Below, piece after piece: positions 8,635 to 17,854 of a stretch of 64,000 nucleotides of DNA. The translations under genes were made by a program, and so were the position numbers. The stretch is from contig NZ_ATTI01000001.1 of the NCBI RefSeq assembly GCF_000419605.1, positions 376,001 through 440,000 of the forward strand. Reading direction: 5' to 3'. The notes below the pieces were generated by a model. It searched no databases. It was not told the origin of the DNA and saw only the letters and a program-made list of their open reading frames with translations. Numbering within the stretch: position 1 is the first letter of the stretch; each line of letters opens with the position of its first letter. The stretch is from Sphingomonas phyllosphaerae 5.2 (GTDB taxonomy: Bacteria > Pseudomonadota > Alphaproteobacteria > Sphingomonadales > Sphingomonadaceae).

Positions 8635-11571
8635 ATGTGCATCATTTGCCAGGCACGCGGCGAAGACGCCGTCCGTGAACATGCCGAAGGCGGCAGCCGC
8701 GCGGGTTCATCCGCGAACGAGGTGACGACGGGTGGCCTGCCATCCTGGTCGCTGGACCAGCAGGCCCGGTATCTTACGAACGGTTACTGGGAGGATAGGG
8801 GTGCTCGCGGTTTCAGGTTCGATGTTCAGGCGGGTGGTAGCCTGACGGTCGACATCAGCGGCCTGCGCGCCGACAATCAGCGCGTGGCTCGCGACGCCTT
8901 GGCGTCATGGACTGCAGTCACCGGTATCAGCTTTGTCGAAACCACCGGTGGTCCGTCGCATATGGGGTTCACCGAAATCTACAGTGGCGCTTACGCCAGC
9001 GCGAAATCAGTCGGCTGGAACGGCATCAACGGCCACACTCATGTCAACGTCCCCGCCGATTGGTCGAACGGCAGCTGGTACAAGATGCAGACCTTTGTGC
9101 ACGAAATCGGTCATGCGATGGGTCTCGGTCACGCCGGAAAATACAACGGCGGGGCCAACTTCAGCGTGGATGCCCGCTATCAGGAAGATAGCTGGAAGCA
9201 TTCGATCATGTCGTACTTCAGCCAGTCGCAGAATCCCCACGCACAAGCGAGCTATGCCTTTCCGATCACGCCGATGATGGCCGATATCGTGGCGATACAG
9301 AACATCTACGGCAAACCGACCAACGTACGAACCGGCAACGACACGTACGGTGATCTTCGAACCGTCTTCGATGTCGGGACCGACATGTTTCGTGGCACGG
9401 CGTCGACGATCTTCGATGCCGGCGGCGTCGACACCTTCAACTTCAGCCTGCGCGGCGCGAACCAGTACGTCGACCTCAACGACGGCGCTTTCTCCAACAT
9501 CGACTGGGCCGTCGGCAATCTGGCGATCGCCCGCGGGACCATCATCGAAAATGCGATTACCGGCAGCGGTAACGACCGTATCAAGGGCAACGACGTCGCC
9601 AACCGTCTTGAAGGCAGCGCCGGCAACGACACAATGTTCGGAATGGGCGGCGACGACACGCTGGTCGGCGGAGCGGGCGCCGATACGCTCGATGGCGGCA
9701 TCGGCGACGATACGCTGCTCGGTGGAGCCGAGGCCGACACGCTGGACGGCGGGGACGGTAAGGACACGCTGGACGGGGGCGCCGGCGACGATACGCTGCT
9801 CGGCGGGGCAGATGCCGACACGCTGGACGGGGGCACCGGCAACGACAAGCTGGACGGCGGGGCTGGCGACGATACGCTGCTCGGTGGAGCCGAGGCCGAC
9901 GCGCTCGACGGCGGGGACGGTAAGGACACGCTGGACGGGGGCGCCGGCAATGACACGTTGGCTGGCGGGGTCGGCGACGATACCCTGCGCGGCGGGGCCG
10001 ATGCCGACATGCTGGACGGGGGCACCGGCAACGATCGCGCGGTGTTCGCGGGCAAGAGCACCGGTTACGAGATCGTCTATGATGCCATTTCGGCGTCAGG
10101 TGGCGCGCTGCAGGTGCGCGACAAGGCGACCGGCGCGGTCGACACATTGACCTCGATCGAGCAGCTGGGCTTCGACGACACGACGCTGGACCTGGCCGCG
10201 GTGCTGGCCAATCTGAAGGCGCGACTGGGTGCGATCCCGGCTGGCAGCACGGACAGCCACACGGTCTCTCTGTCGCCGACGTCGGCGGACGTCTATGTGC
10301 CGCCGAAGGTGGTCGTCGCACCCAAATACGAAATCGACGGCGCCTTCACCGCCACCGCCACCGCGCGGTTCGACGATCTCGCCGCCGGCGCGTTCCAGCG
10401 TATCTTCGACTTCGGCAACGGAGCGGAAGCCGATAATATCTGGATGGGTCAGGTCGGCACCTCCCGTGACATGGCTTTCGCCATTCGCAACGGATCGGTC
10501 GAGCACCGGATCGTCGCCAGCGACGTGATCGTCGAGGGCGAGCAGGCGATCTGGACAGCCAACGTCGATGCCGATGGCATGATGGCGATCTTCAAGAACG
10601 GCGTGCTGGTGGGAGGGGGGCAGGGCGTCGTTCCTGCCGATATCGCCAGGCTGGAAGAGCATGTCGGGAGTTCGTCCTGGATACAGGACAAGCCGCTGGT
10701 TGGTGAAGTTTCCGACATCTACGTGCACAATGGCGCAGCGCTTGATGATATCCACGGCGCGTTCGTCGCCACCGCGACGGTGCGGTTCGACGATCTGGAC
10801 GGCGGAGCTTATCAACGTGTCTTCGATACCGGCAACGGCGAAGACTCCGACAACGTATGGCTGGGTCAGATCGATTCCAGCGCGGATATGGGCTTCGAGA
10901 TCGTCGCCGGCGACGCCAGCCATCGCATCGTCGCCAAGGACGCGATCGTGCAGGGGGAGCACGCCATATGGACCGCCAGCGTCTCCTCCGAGGGGATGAT
11001 GCGCATCTTCAAGGACGGAAAGATGGTTGCCGAAGGGCAGGGTGTCGTCCCCCGCGACGTCGCCCGTGGGAAGGAGTATATCGGCCATTCGAACTGGTCG
11101 CTTGACACTCCGTTGATCGGCACGATCAGCGATGTCTCGATCACGACGCCCGAACTCGACGTCCCGGAGATCGACGGAGCATTCCGCGTGTTCGCCGATG
11201 CTCGCTTCGACGACCTGAAGGCAGGCTCGTTCCAGCGCATCTTCGATACCGGGCAGGGGCCGGACGCGGAAAACATCTGGTTGGGCCAGGTCGGCGACGG
11301 GGACGATCTGGCGTTCGAGATTATCGATCACGGGGTCAAGCACCGCATCGTCGCGGAAGACGCGATCGTTGAGGGCGAGACTGCCGATTGGGAGGCTGGC
11401 GTCGATGCGGATGGCTGGATGCAGATCTTCAAGGACGGCACGTTGCTGGCGGAAGGCCAGGGAGTCGTCCCCAACGATGTCGATCGCCCGTTCGATCACG
11501 TCGGGGCATCGAACTATGCCGCAGACATGCCGCTATATGGTGTCGTCAACGAGCTGTTCTTCTTTGCTTGA
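8635..11571 (+). CDS. Serralysin-type (M10B) RTX metalloprotease with three C-terminal LamG-like repeats
   Basis: A 978-residue protein with no classical signal peptide. The catalytic domain (about 1-240) contains the zinc motif HEIGHAMGLGH (His156, Glu157, His160, His166) and the Met-turn SIMSY. RTX calcium-binding nonapeptides (GGxGxDxLx) run from about 309 to 465. Unusually, three repeats of about 135 residues then follow (about 563-700, 701-840, 841-978), each with A/G-xFxxxAxxRFDDL, DNIWxGQ and an IFKxGxxxxxGQGVVP-like core, resembling LamG/ConA-like sandwich domains. The C-terminus ENELFFF-like (VNELFFFA) fits a type I secretion signal. No ABC exporter genes are nearby. AAGGA precedes ATG 8635. 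Confidence 0.88.
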   Translation: MCIICQARGEDAVREHAEGGSRAGSSANEVTTGGLPSWSLDQQARYLTNGYWEDRGARGFRFDVQAGGSLTVDISGLRADNQRVARDALASWTAVTGISFVETTGGPSHMGFTEIYSGAYASAKSVGWNGINGHTHVNVPADWSNGSWYKMQTFVHEIGHAMGLGHAGKYNGGANFSVDARYQEDSWKHSIMSYFSQSQNPHAQASYAFPITPMMADIVAIQNIYGKPTNVRTGNDTYGDLRTVFDVGTDMFRGTASTIFDAGGVDTFNFSLRGANQYVDLNDGAFSNIDWAVGNLAIARGTIIENAITGSGNDRIKGNDVANRLEGSAGNDTMFGMGGDDTLVGGAGADTLDGGIGDDTLLGGAEADTLDGGDGKDTLDGGAGDDTLLGGADADTLDGGTGNDKLDGGAGDDTLLGGAEADALDGGDGKDTLDGGAGNDTLAGGVGDDTLRGGADADMLDGGTGNDRAVFAGKSTGYEIVYDAISASGGALQVRDKATGAVDTLTSIEQLGFDDTTLDLAAVLANLKARLGAIPAGSTDSHTVSLSPTSADVYVPPKVVVAPKYEIDGAFTATATARFDDLAAGAFQRIFDFGNGAEADNIWMGQVGTSRDMAFAIRNGSVEHRIVASDVIVEGEQAIWTANVDADGMMAIFKNGVLVGGGQGVVPADIARLEEHVGSSSWIQDKPLVGEVSDIYVHNGAALDDIHGAFVATATVRFDDLDGGAYQRVFDTGNGEDSDNVWLGQIDSSADMGFEIVAGDASHRIVAKDAIVQGEHAIWTASVSSEGMMRIFKDGKMVAEGQGVVPRDVARGKEYIGHSNWSLDTPLIGTISDVSITTPELDVPEIDGAFRVFADARFDDLKAGSFQRIFDTGQGPDAENIWLGQVGDGDDLAFEIIDHGVKHRIVAEDAIVEGETADWEAGVDADGWMQIFKDGTLLAEGQGVVPNDVDRPFDHVGASNYAADMPLYGVVNELFFFA
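9585..10035 (+). repeat. RTX repeat DNA with internal 162-base duplication
   Basis: Tandem 27-base units encode the GGxGxDxLx nonapeptides of the metalloprotease. On top of these, a longer unit starting GGCGACGATACGCTGCTCGG at 9703 recurs at 9865, exactly 162 bases (six nonapeptides) later, with only a few differences over about 80 bases. This indicates recent expansion by segmental duplication within the gene. Confidence 0.85.
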
Positions 11572-11639
11572 TTGACGATGCCCGCGGGCGGGCCCGTCAA
11601 GTCAGATGTGCCCGCTGGTAAATGGGTGAGGGTGGAATA

Positions 11640-11660
11640 GGGCGGGGCGATGCCCCGCCC
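11640..11660 (+). terminator. Hairpin downstream of the serralysin gene
   Basis: A perfect 9-base-pair stem, GGGCGGGGC with GCCCCGCCC, closes a 3-base loop 69 bases after the protease stop. No T run follows, but the stability and position suit a transcript end. Confidence 0.6.
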
Positions 11661-11844
11661 GCGCAACGCTGCCGCGCCGTTCCGCTACTCCTACTCGTTA
11701 CCTGAAGTACTTACGGTGATGTTATTTGTGTACGTGTGTTTATCTTCGAGCCTGCCGGACGTTTAGGACCTGCTGTTCGGGCGCGGTATCTACATCTGTC
11801 ATGAGATACTCAGGCTATAGTGGCACAGACCCGACCGCGTCGCG

Positions 11845-12150
11845 AGACCGGGCGAACGCCGTTTCCGGGCTTTGATGCTGGTGCGGGTCAATGGCAAGCG
11901 CCGCAACAGCGTCGTGAAGGCATTGATTAGACAGGCGGGACGGCTACCCGAAGGCATGATGCCGTCGCTGACGTGGAGTCGAAATGACGAACAGGCCACG
12001 CACAAGCGCTTCGTCATCGACCGAGGCCGATGCCGTTTATGCGATCGGCGCAGTCCCTGGCAGCGCGCCAACAGTGAAGATGCGAACGGCTTACTCCGCT
12101 AATATCTTCCGAAGGGACGCTGTCAGCCTATAGGCTTACGAGGCGTTCAG
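11845..12150 (+). pseudogene. IS30-family transposase remnant
   Basis: Plus-strand translation gives MLVRVNGKRRNSVVKALIRQ, then LPEGMMPSLTWSRNDEQATHKRF, RSPWQRANSEDANGLLR, a stop at 12100-12102, and YLPKG. These are the conserved blocks of IS30 transposases (V-LIxQ, LxW-R--E---HK-F, DPxSPWQRGxNENxNxLLRQYLPKG) in order. The acidic DDE positions and the region before SPWQR are frameshifted or substituted, an in-frame stop follows LLR, and the N-terminal half is absent. No terminal repeats were found. Confidence 0.8.
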
Positions 12151-12520
12151 GCAGCGGCCGGCGTGTCGCAGATGTGAATCGAAAACCGCCTGCCTCCACA
12201 TCTGACGTTCGCGACGGCTACCCCGTCAGCCGAGCGAGCCTGAGCCGGTGTCGCGAAACCTGGGACCTTCGCGACAATCTCGAGCGGTGTGGACCCCGCG
12301 ACCCGCGCACGGCTCGACAGGGTAACAACCGGACGGCTTGCCATTCCTGCTTTCCCGGCCCCTTTTTGGCAACTCGAAAGATTAGAATCGGGCATAGGTC
12401 GTGAGAACGTCTACCGTTTGATCGGAGCAGCCTTTATCCGGTCAGGGTAGGCGGATGTCCTGAAATCTCGCGTGCAGAGTATGTGGCCACCGAAGGATGC
12501 GCGCGGTGTGAAGCTGTTGA
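12151..12520. other. Intergenic, no supported gene
   Basis: This stretch lies between the IS30 remnant and the 3' end of the HxlR gene. Reading frames at 12147-12395 (minus) and 12174-12404 (plus) overlap each other and show no recognisable domain or start context. It is probably further decayed mobile DNA, but nothing identifies it. Confidence 0.5.
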
Positions 12521-12913
12521 TCACGCCATACTCATGGACTTCGTACTGCCTCGAAGCGGTAATTTCCCTCCCCAGATGACGAGTGCCTCGATCAGGGGTT
12601 GCAAACCTGCCCCTACTTCGGTGAGCGAGTATTCGACTTTGGGAGGAACCTGAGCGTAGACCTTTCTGTGAACGATACCATCGGCTTCCATTTCTCTTAG
12701 CTGCGCAGTCAGCATTTGCTGAGTGACGCCGGGAATCGCGCGGTGGAGTTCGCCGAATCGCATGACATCGCGCATCAGATGATAAACGATGTGCAGCTTC
12801 CACTTGCCGCCAAGCGCCCCCACCGCGCGCAAGACAGGGCATGCATCTCCGAGCGGAACGCACTTGCTTTCCCCGCTCGAACTTTCGGGCTCGCCTAAAC
12901 TCACATTTTCCAT
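12521..12913 (-). CDS. HxlR-family transcriptional regulator
   Basis: A 130-residue winged-helix protein of the HxlR/MarR-like family. It has the conserved Cys-Pro (DACPVLRAVGALGGKWKLHI), then RFGELHRAIPGVTQQMLTAQ (recognition helix region), LREMEADGIVHRKVY and the wing VPPKVEYSLTEVG. Members sense electrophiles or redox state through the N-terminal Cys and repress divergent reductases. It is transcribed away from the NmrA-like gene with 81 bases between start codons, the classic regulator-target arrangement. Confidence 0.9.
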   Translation of the reverse strand: MENVSLGEPESSSGESKCVPLGDACPVLRAVGALGGKWKLHIVYHLMRDVMRFGELHRAIPGVTQQMLTAQLREMEADGIVHRKVYAQVPPKVEYSLTEVGAGLQPLIEALVIWGGKLPLRGSTKSMSMA

Positions 12914-12994
12914 CGTATCTATGCCTTTTATGCGTACTTAAGATAATCGACGCGTAATCTATATCCTGCCTCAGGTTGAAGAGGAGAGGGTCGG
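12914..12994. promoter_or_regulatory. Divergent promoter region, HxlR/NmrA-like pair
   Basis: An 81-base AT-rich spacer between two divergent start codons. It contains CGTACTTAAGATAATCG flanked by GCGT and ACGC (roughly 12939-12955), a weak inverted arrangement that could hold the HxlR operator. The promoter elements themselves are not clear. The AGGAGAGG ahead of ATG 12995 is a strong ribosome site. Confidence 0.45.
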
Positions 12995-13873
12995 ATGAAC
13001 AATATTCTGGTTATCGGGGCTACTGGTCCGCAAGGTCGGGCCGTTGCCCAGAAGCTGATCGATAAGGGTGTCAAGGTTCGGGTCATGGTACGCGAACCCG
13101 CCAGGGCAGATGATCTGGCCGCCCTGGGTGCGCAGGTCGTGCAAGGCGACCTGGACGATCCGATCAGCGTCGCTGCCGCGATGGAAGGTCAGGACGGCGT
13201 CTTTCTTACGGTCGCCTTCTTCAACGGGTCCCACGCCCAAGGCAGAAACGTCATCGAGGCGGCGGCAAAGGAAGGCGTCCGCCGTATCGTGTGGAACGTT
13301 GCGGGCCGCATCCAGGAGCAGGATATCGGCAATCCCGCCATGGACAAGTGGCGCCCGATCCTCGCAGACATGAAGGCCAGTGATGTTCCCTTCACTATTC
13401 TCCAGCCGACCGTATACATGGAGAATTTCCTCAATCCGGCCATCGTACAGGAGGTGAGAGACCATGACGTCCTTGCCTATCCGATGCCGAACGACGCTCA
13501 TACGCAGTGGATCAGCCATCAGGATGCGGCAGACTATACCGCAGCGGCCTTTCAACATCCCGGCGGTGACAGCATGGTGATCGACGTCAGCGGTCCGGAA
13601 GATCTCACGGGTGGCCAGATCGCCGAAAGATTCAGCCACGCGCTCGGCCGGTCGATCACGTTCCGCCCCATGCCTCCCGAGGAGTTTGCCGAGACGTTTC
13701 CGGACGGTATGGATCCCGAGCCGATCGTGAGGCACTACACGAATGTCTTTGCGAACCCGGGTATGATGACATCGAACGTCGATCACCAGGCGGCGCTGGA
13801 AATCCTTCCTATCGAACCTCTGTCGTTCGAGGGTTGGGTGCGGATGTACCGGGATGCCTTCACCCGGTCATAA
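12995..13873 (+). CDS. NmrA-like NAD(P)-binding oxidoreductase
   Basis: A 292-residue atypical SDR of the NmrA/HSCARG group. It opens with the Rossmann motif ILVIGATGPQGRAVAQKL, followed by RVMVREP (cofactor discrimination), QGDLDDP, a WNVAG strand and ILQPTVYMENF. The SDR catalytic Tyr-xxx-Lys is absent, as is usual in this group, so it may act as a redox sensor or as a quinone/azo-type reductase. It is divergent from the HxlR gene, which probably controls it. Confidence 0.85.
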   Translation: MNNILVIGATGPQGRAVAQKLIDKGVKVRVMVREPARADDLAALGAQVVQGDLDDPISVAAAMEGQDGVFLTVAFFNGSHAQGRNVIEAAAKEGVRRIVWNVAGRIQEQDIGNPAMDKWRPILADMKASDVPFTILQPTVYMENFLNPAIVQEVRDHDVLAYPMPNDAHTQWISHQDAADYTAAAFQHPGGDSMVIDVSGPEDLTGGQIAERFSHALGRSITFRPMPPEEFAETFPDGMDPEPIVRHYTNVFANPGMMTSNVDHQAALEILPIEPLSFEGWVRMYRDAFTRS

Positions 13874-13879
13874 TCGGAC

Positions 13880-13909
13880 GATGGTGGGGTCATGCGCGAT
13901 GCCACCATC
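13880..13909 (+). terminator. Hairpin after the NmrA-like gene
   Basis: GATGGTGG pairs perfectly with CCACCATC across a 14-base loop, 7 bases past the stop codon. There is no T tract. The placement supports a terminator role. Confidence 0.5.
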
Positions 13910-13944
13910 CATCCCCTGTCGGGCAGGTCGGCGGATACACACCG

Positions 13945-14530
13945 CATGCGGCCGGTAACCTGACGCGCCTGTGAGAGATGGGCGAAGGCTGACCGGCAAG
14001 TACCTTGCCGGGCCTCAAGCTGGTCGATGAGCGAACCGGGAGAACGATCATCGCCGAGGCATAGCCGGCGATCGGAGATATCGAGGTTCAGCTCTTCGAC
14101 CTGTTTCTCGCCCACTCCTCCGCCGATCAGCCCCAGCGCCTTGCCGACTTCGCGCGCTGCCCCGCGCGCGGTCGCGGGTAACCACCGCCGTCAGCGCGGA
14201 GTGAGCGCGGCCGTCAACTTTATAGATCGACTGAGTGTCTTCGCGGCGCTCATGCTCGAAGTCGACGTCGATGTCGGGTGGTCCGTACCGCTCCTCCGAC
14301 ACGAAGCAATCGAACAGCAGCTCGTGTTTGATCGGGTCGATCGAGGTTACACCGAGCACGGAAAGAGACACAGGAGTTGGCGGATGAGCCGCGGCCCTGA
14401 CAAAGGGGCAAGCGCCGACGCGCCTCGCGCACGATCGCGTAGACAGTCAGGAAATAGCGCACATAGCCGAGCTCGTCGATCAGCCGCGTCTTATGCGCAA
14501 TCTGGTTGGCATATCCGTCTACTTCCGCTC
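13945..14530 (-). pseudogene. dnaE2: Error-prone DNA polymerase DnaE2, decayed internal fragment
   Basis: Minus-strand pieces in several frames line up in order with the DnaE2 palm/finger region: [66 protein letters not shown], then ALTAVVTRDRARGSAREVGK, ALGLI and HLSQ near the end. Frameshifts occur near the GRGSSANS and RRED segments, and both the N-terminal PHP domain and the C-terminal part are gone. Such genes normally form the ImuA-ImuB-DnaE2 mutagenesis cassette, which is absent here. Confidence 0.85.
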
Positions 14531-14544
14531 GTCGCCGCTATGGC

Positions 14545-14838
14545 CTAACCCCCCGCGCAATGCCCCTGTCGGGTCGATTTGGGCATGTCCAGCCCTGGCC
14601 GGGAAAGCCGTGCTCGGTCACAGCGCCCCGGAGCATCATGACGTTGGTGCTCAAAAATCACCGCCCGATGGCAACGTTCCTCGGCATGGCCAGCGTGCCT
14701 TTGTCGTCGCGCTGCCCCAAGGCTGGCCCAGGCCACGCCCCCCGCCTCGAGCTCGGCGACGATCCTGCCGCTGATCTCCTCATAAAGCCTTGTCCAATTC
14801 GAGCCGGGGCGAGCGCGATCGTAGCGGCAACTCGCCAC
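14545..14838 (-). pseudogene. ArdC-like antirestriction / ssDNA-binding protein, N-terminal fragment
   Basis: On the minus strand, LYEEISGRIVAELEAGGVAW, then LAMPRNVAIGR, a TGA, and STNVMMLRGAVTEHGFPGQG reproduce the conserved N-terminal domain (DUF1738) of ArdC proteins, which protect incoming plasmid DNA. The reading frame shifts once and contains an internal stop, and the metallopeptidase half is missing. ArdC genes ride on plasmids and integrative elements, so this marks an old acquired segment. It directly precedes the DnaE2 fragment on the same strand. Confidence 0.8.
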
Positions 14839-15009
14839 ACGTTCGGGCGCGACGCGACGACCGACGAATTACATGATGGTTCAAGGTTCTCTGCTCGCGC
14901 GCTCATCATCGAAGGCGCGCGGGCAACGCCATCTGAGGCGCGCGTACCCACGAAATCGCCGCCGCCTCCCCGAAGGGAGTTCGTGTCCCGTTGATTCCGA
15001 TGCGAAAAA

Positions 15010-15084
<75 letters not shown>

Positions 15085-15172
15085 ACTTCTCGCGTCAATC
15101 GCGGGAGCGGGCCTAAGAGCGGACGGGGCTGCGATTGTCAAGGCCGTTCGGCGTCGGTAGCGCATATTCCCG

Positions 15173-15310
15173 ATGACCGATCGGGACGAACGTGCCGCGC
15201 GACTGGCCGCGCAACTGCGGGCCAACCTGCGCCGCCGCAAGGAACGCGCGCGTGCCGAAGAGGCCGATGCGCCCCCCGGACCCGACGCGCCACGCGACGA
15301 CACGCCCTGA
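15173..15310 (+). CDS. Small Arg/Ala-rich hypothetical protein (45 aa)
   Basis: An ATG at 15173 opens a 45-codon frame beginning MTDRDERAARLAAQLRANLR, followed by more basic residues and an acidic/Pro tail ending DDTP. It predicts a single charged helix. Short proteins of this form, starting with xDRDERAARLAANLRxNLxRRK-like sequence, are familiar from sphingomonad genomes as conserved hypotheticals. It is convergent with the aminopeptidase gene, which ends two bases away. The function is unknown. Confidence 0.6.
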   Translation: MTDRDERAARLAAQLRANLRRRKERARAEEADAPPGPDAPRDDTP

Positions 15311-15312
15311 CG

Positions 15313-17112
15313 TCAGCGCGGCAGCGGGGCGCAGCGCTCCGTCAACCAGGTGCGGTCGTCCTCGGGCAGCGCAGGCGCCAATTCCCGCGCGACCCGGGCG
15401 TGATACGCATCGACCCACGCCGCTTCCGCAACGGTCAGCAGGGCCGTGTCGATCAGGTCGCGATCAAGCGGTGCGAGCGTAAGCGTTTCGAACGCCAACA
15501 TTTCTGCTTCGCCACCCGGAAGATCGCGCGCGACGACCAGCAGCAGGTTCTCGATCCGGATCCCGTATGCGCCGGCCTTGTAATAGCCGGGCTCGTTGGA
15601 CAGGATCATCCCTGGACGCAGCGGTTCGGACGGGCCTGCGCCGGGATAGCTCGGCTTGGCGATCCGCGCGGGGCCTTCGTGGACGGACAGGAAACTGCCG
15701 ACGCCGTGCCCGGTGCCGTGTGCATAATCGAGACCCGCCTGCCAGAGCGGCGCGCGCGCCAGCGCGTCGAGCTGGCCACCGGTGGTGCCGTGCGGAAAGA
15801 CGGCGGTTGCCAGTGCGATATGCCCCTTTAGCACCCGCGTGTAGCGGTCGCGCATCTCCTGCGTGGGCGTGCCGATCGGGACGACGCGCGTCAGGTCGGT
15901 GGTGCCGTCGTCATACTGCCCGCCGGAGTCGATCAGGTACAATTGGTGCCGCGCAATCGCGCGATTCGACGCCTCGGTGACGTGATAATGCGGTAATGCG
16001 CCGTTCGGTCCCGTTGCGGAGATCGTGTCGAACGACAGATCGCGCAACGCGGCGCTTTCCTCCCGAAACGCCAGCAACCGCGCCGCTGCCGACAATTCGG
16101 TCTGCCCGCCGCGCGGCCCCGCGTCGGCGATCCAGCGCAGGAAACGCGTCACCGCGGCACCGTCGCGCAGCGACGCGGCGCGATGCCCGGCGATCTCGAC
16201 CGGGTTCTTGCAGGCCTTGGCCGTGATCGTCGGGTCGCGGCGTGCCAGCGTCGTGCCGCCGCCCGCCTCCACGCCGTCGAAGATCGCCGCCACCGCGAGC
16301 GACGGGTCGATCGCCACCTTTTTGGCGGCGAAGCCCAGCAGCGCGCCCGCGAACGCCTGGCGATCGTGCAGCCGCACCGCATTGCCGAGATGCTCGCGCA
16401 CCGCAGGGCTCACCTTGTCCGGCGCCACGAACACGTCGGCGGTGCCGTCGGCGTGGACGATCGCGTAGGAGAGCGCGACGGGCGTATGCGCGACGTCGCG
16501 GCCGCGGATGTTGAACAGCCATGCGATCGAATCGAGCGCCGGCACCACGACCGCGTCCGCGCCCTCGCTTGCCAGCCAGTCGGCGACGTCGGCGCGCTTG
16601 GCCGCGGAAGCGACGCCGGCCAGCGCGTCGGGCTGGACGGTCATCGCGGCGGGCGAGGGGGCGGGGCGATCGTGCCACACCGCGTCGATCGGATTGGCGG
16701 CGACCGCGACCAGCGTCACGCCCAGCGGCGACAGCGCCGCGCGCAGTTCCTCGATGCCGGCGCGCGTGTGCAGCCATGGGTCGTAGCCGATCCTGGCACC
16801 GGCCGGCGCATGCGCGGCGAGCCAGCCGGCGACGCTCTCCTCGGGGACGCCGACGTAATCCCAGTCGTCACCCGACACCTGTTCGCGGACCTGGATCGTG
16901 TAGCGCCCGTCCGTGAAGATCGCGGCGCGTGTCGCCAGCACCACGGCGCTGCCCGCCGATCCGCCGAACCCGGTCAGCCATGCCAGGCGCTGTGCATAGT
17001 CGCCGACATATTCGCTCATATGCTCGTCGGTCAGCGGCACGACGAAGCCGTCGAGTCCGGTGGCGGAAAGGTGCGTGCGGAGCGCGGAGAGGCGGTCGGA
17101 AGGCGTCGTCAT
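15313..17112 (-). CDS. pepP: Xaa-Pro aminopeptidase (M24B)
   Basis: A 599-residue cytosolic metallopeptidase that removes N-terminal residues preceding proline. Two creatinase-like N-terminal domains (DEHMSEYVGDYAQRLAWLTG, ...SIAWLFNIRGRDV) precede the pita-bread catalytic domain with its dimetal ligands: LIDSGGQYDDGTTDLTR (two Asp), GTGHGVG (His), LSNEPGYY (Glu) and GIRIENL (Glu). The length fits the ~600-residue long form of aminopeptidase P. It stands alone on the minus strand, convergent with the 45-residue ORF. Confidence 0.93.
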   Translation of the reverse strand: MTTPSDRLSALRTHLSATGLDGFVVPLTDEHMSEYVGDYAQRLAWLTGFGGSAGSAVVLATRAAIFTDGRYTIQVREQVSGDDWDYVGVPEESVAGWLAAHAPAGARIGYDPWLHTRAGIEELRAALSPLGVTLVAVAANPIDAVWHDRPAPSPAAMTVQPDALAGVASAAKRADVADWLASEGADAVVVPALDSIAWLFNIRGRDVAHTPVALSYAIVHADGTADVFVAPDKVSPAVREHLGNAVRLHDRQAFAGALLGFAAKKVAIDPSLAVAAIFDGVEAGGGTTLARRDPTITAKACKNPVEIAGHRAASLRDGAAVTRFLRWIADAGPRGGQTELSAAARLLAFREESAALRDLSFDTISATGPNGALPHYHVTEASNRAIARHQLYLIDSGGQYDDGTTDLTRVVPIGTPTQEMRDRYTRVLKGHIALATAVFPHGTTGGQLDALARAPLWQAGLDYAHGTGHGVGSFLSVHEGPARIAKPSYPGAGPSEPLRPGMILSNEPGYYKAGAYGIRIENLLLVVARDLPGGEAEMLAFETLTLAPLDRDLIDTALLTVAEAAWVDAYHARVARELAPALPEDDRTWLTERCAPLPR

Positions 17113-17259
17113 GTCGGACAGGTGCCACAGCGCGTCGACGCCCGCCAGCGCCGCGCGCCCGGACTCTTGAAGCCGCGCACCGGCCCTGTCATCATGGCGT
17201 CACGTCACGGCGCGAAAGCCCGCGGCACGACGAGTACAAGGTAAGGGAGACGTTCTGAC

Positions 17260-17829
17260 GTGTTCCATCCCGACCTGATGCGGCATCCGGACTCCTGTCC
17301 GACGCTGGTGCTGAATGCCGATTATACGCCGCTATCCTATTATCCGCTCAGCATCTGGCCGTGGCAGACCGCGGTCAAGGCGGTGTTCCTGGAGCGGGTC
17401 GATATCGTCGCGCATTACGAGCGCGAGGTGCACAGTCCCAACCTGACGATGCGGCTGCCGTCCGTCATCGCGCTCAGGCAGTTCGTGCGGCCGTCGCAAT
17501 TCCCGGCCTTCACGCGCTTCAACCTGTTTTTGCGCGATACCTTCGCATGCCAATATTGCGGCAGCCATGTGCGCGACCTGACCTTCGACCATGTCGTGCC
17601 CCGCGCGCAGGGCGGGCGAACGACATGGGAGAATGTCGTCACCGCCTGCGCGCCGTGCAATCTGAAGAAGGGCGGGCGGACGCCGAAGCAGGCGGCGATG
17701 CCGCTGCCAATCGACCCGATTCGTCCCACCAGTTGGCAATTGCAGGAACATGGCCGTCGCTTTCCGCCCAATTATCTGCATGAGACGTGGCACGACTGGC
17801 TCTACTGGGATGTTGAGCTGGACGCTTGA
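17260..17829 (+). CDS. HNH endonuclease family protein
   Basis: A 189-residue protein with a C-terminal HNH zinc-finger nuclease: CQYCGSH, then LTFDHVVPRAQGG, then WENVVTACAPCNLKKG. The N-terminal half (LVLNADYTPLSYYPLSIWPW) is the conserved region of the widespread short HNH proteins found in alphaproteobacterial chromosomes. GTG 17260 is preceded by AGGGAGA at good distance, so it is preferred over ATG 17278. There is no phage context. The cellular role is unknown; it is likely a DNA-repair or housekeeping nuclease. Confidence 0.88.
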   Translation: MFHPDLMRHPDSCPTLVLNADYTPLSYYPLSIWPWQTAVKAVFLERVDIVAHYEREVHSPNLTMRLPSVIALRQFVRPSQFPAFTRFNLFLRDTFACQYCGSHVRDLTFDHVVPRAQGGRTTWENVVTACAPCNLKKGGRTPKQAAMPLPIDPIRPTSWQLQEHGRRFPPNYLHETWHDWLYWDVELDA

Positions 17830-17854
17830 GTCCTCATCGGGAGACGTAACGGAC

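Noticed and set aside
9585..10035. Possible CRISPR-like repeat array
   Set aside because: The periodic repeats are 27-base coding units for RTX nonapeptides in an open frame, without unique spacers or cas genes.
12147..12395. 82-codon minus-strand frame after the IS30 remnant
   Set aside because: Contains GFATPAQAR, which faintly recalls transposase tails, but the strand is opposite to the IS30 remnant and no second block supports it.
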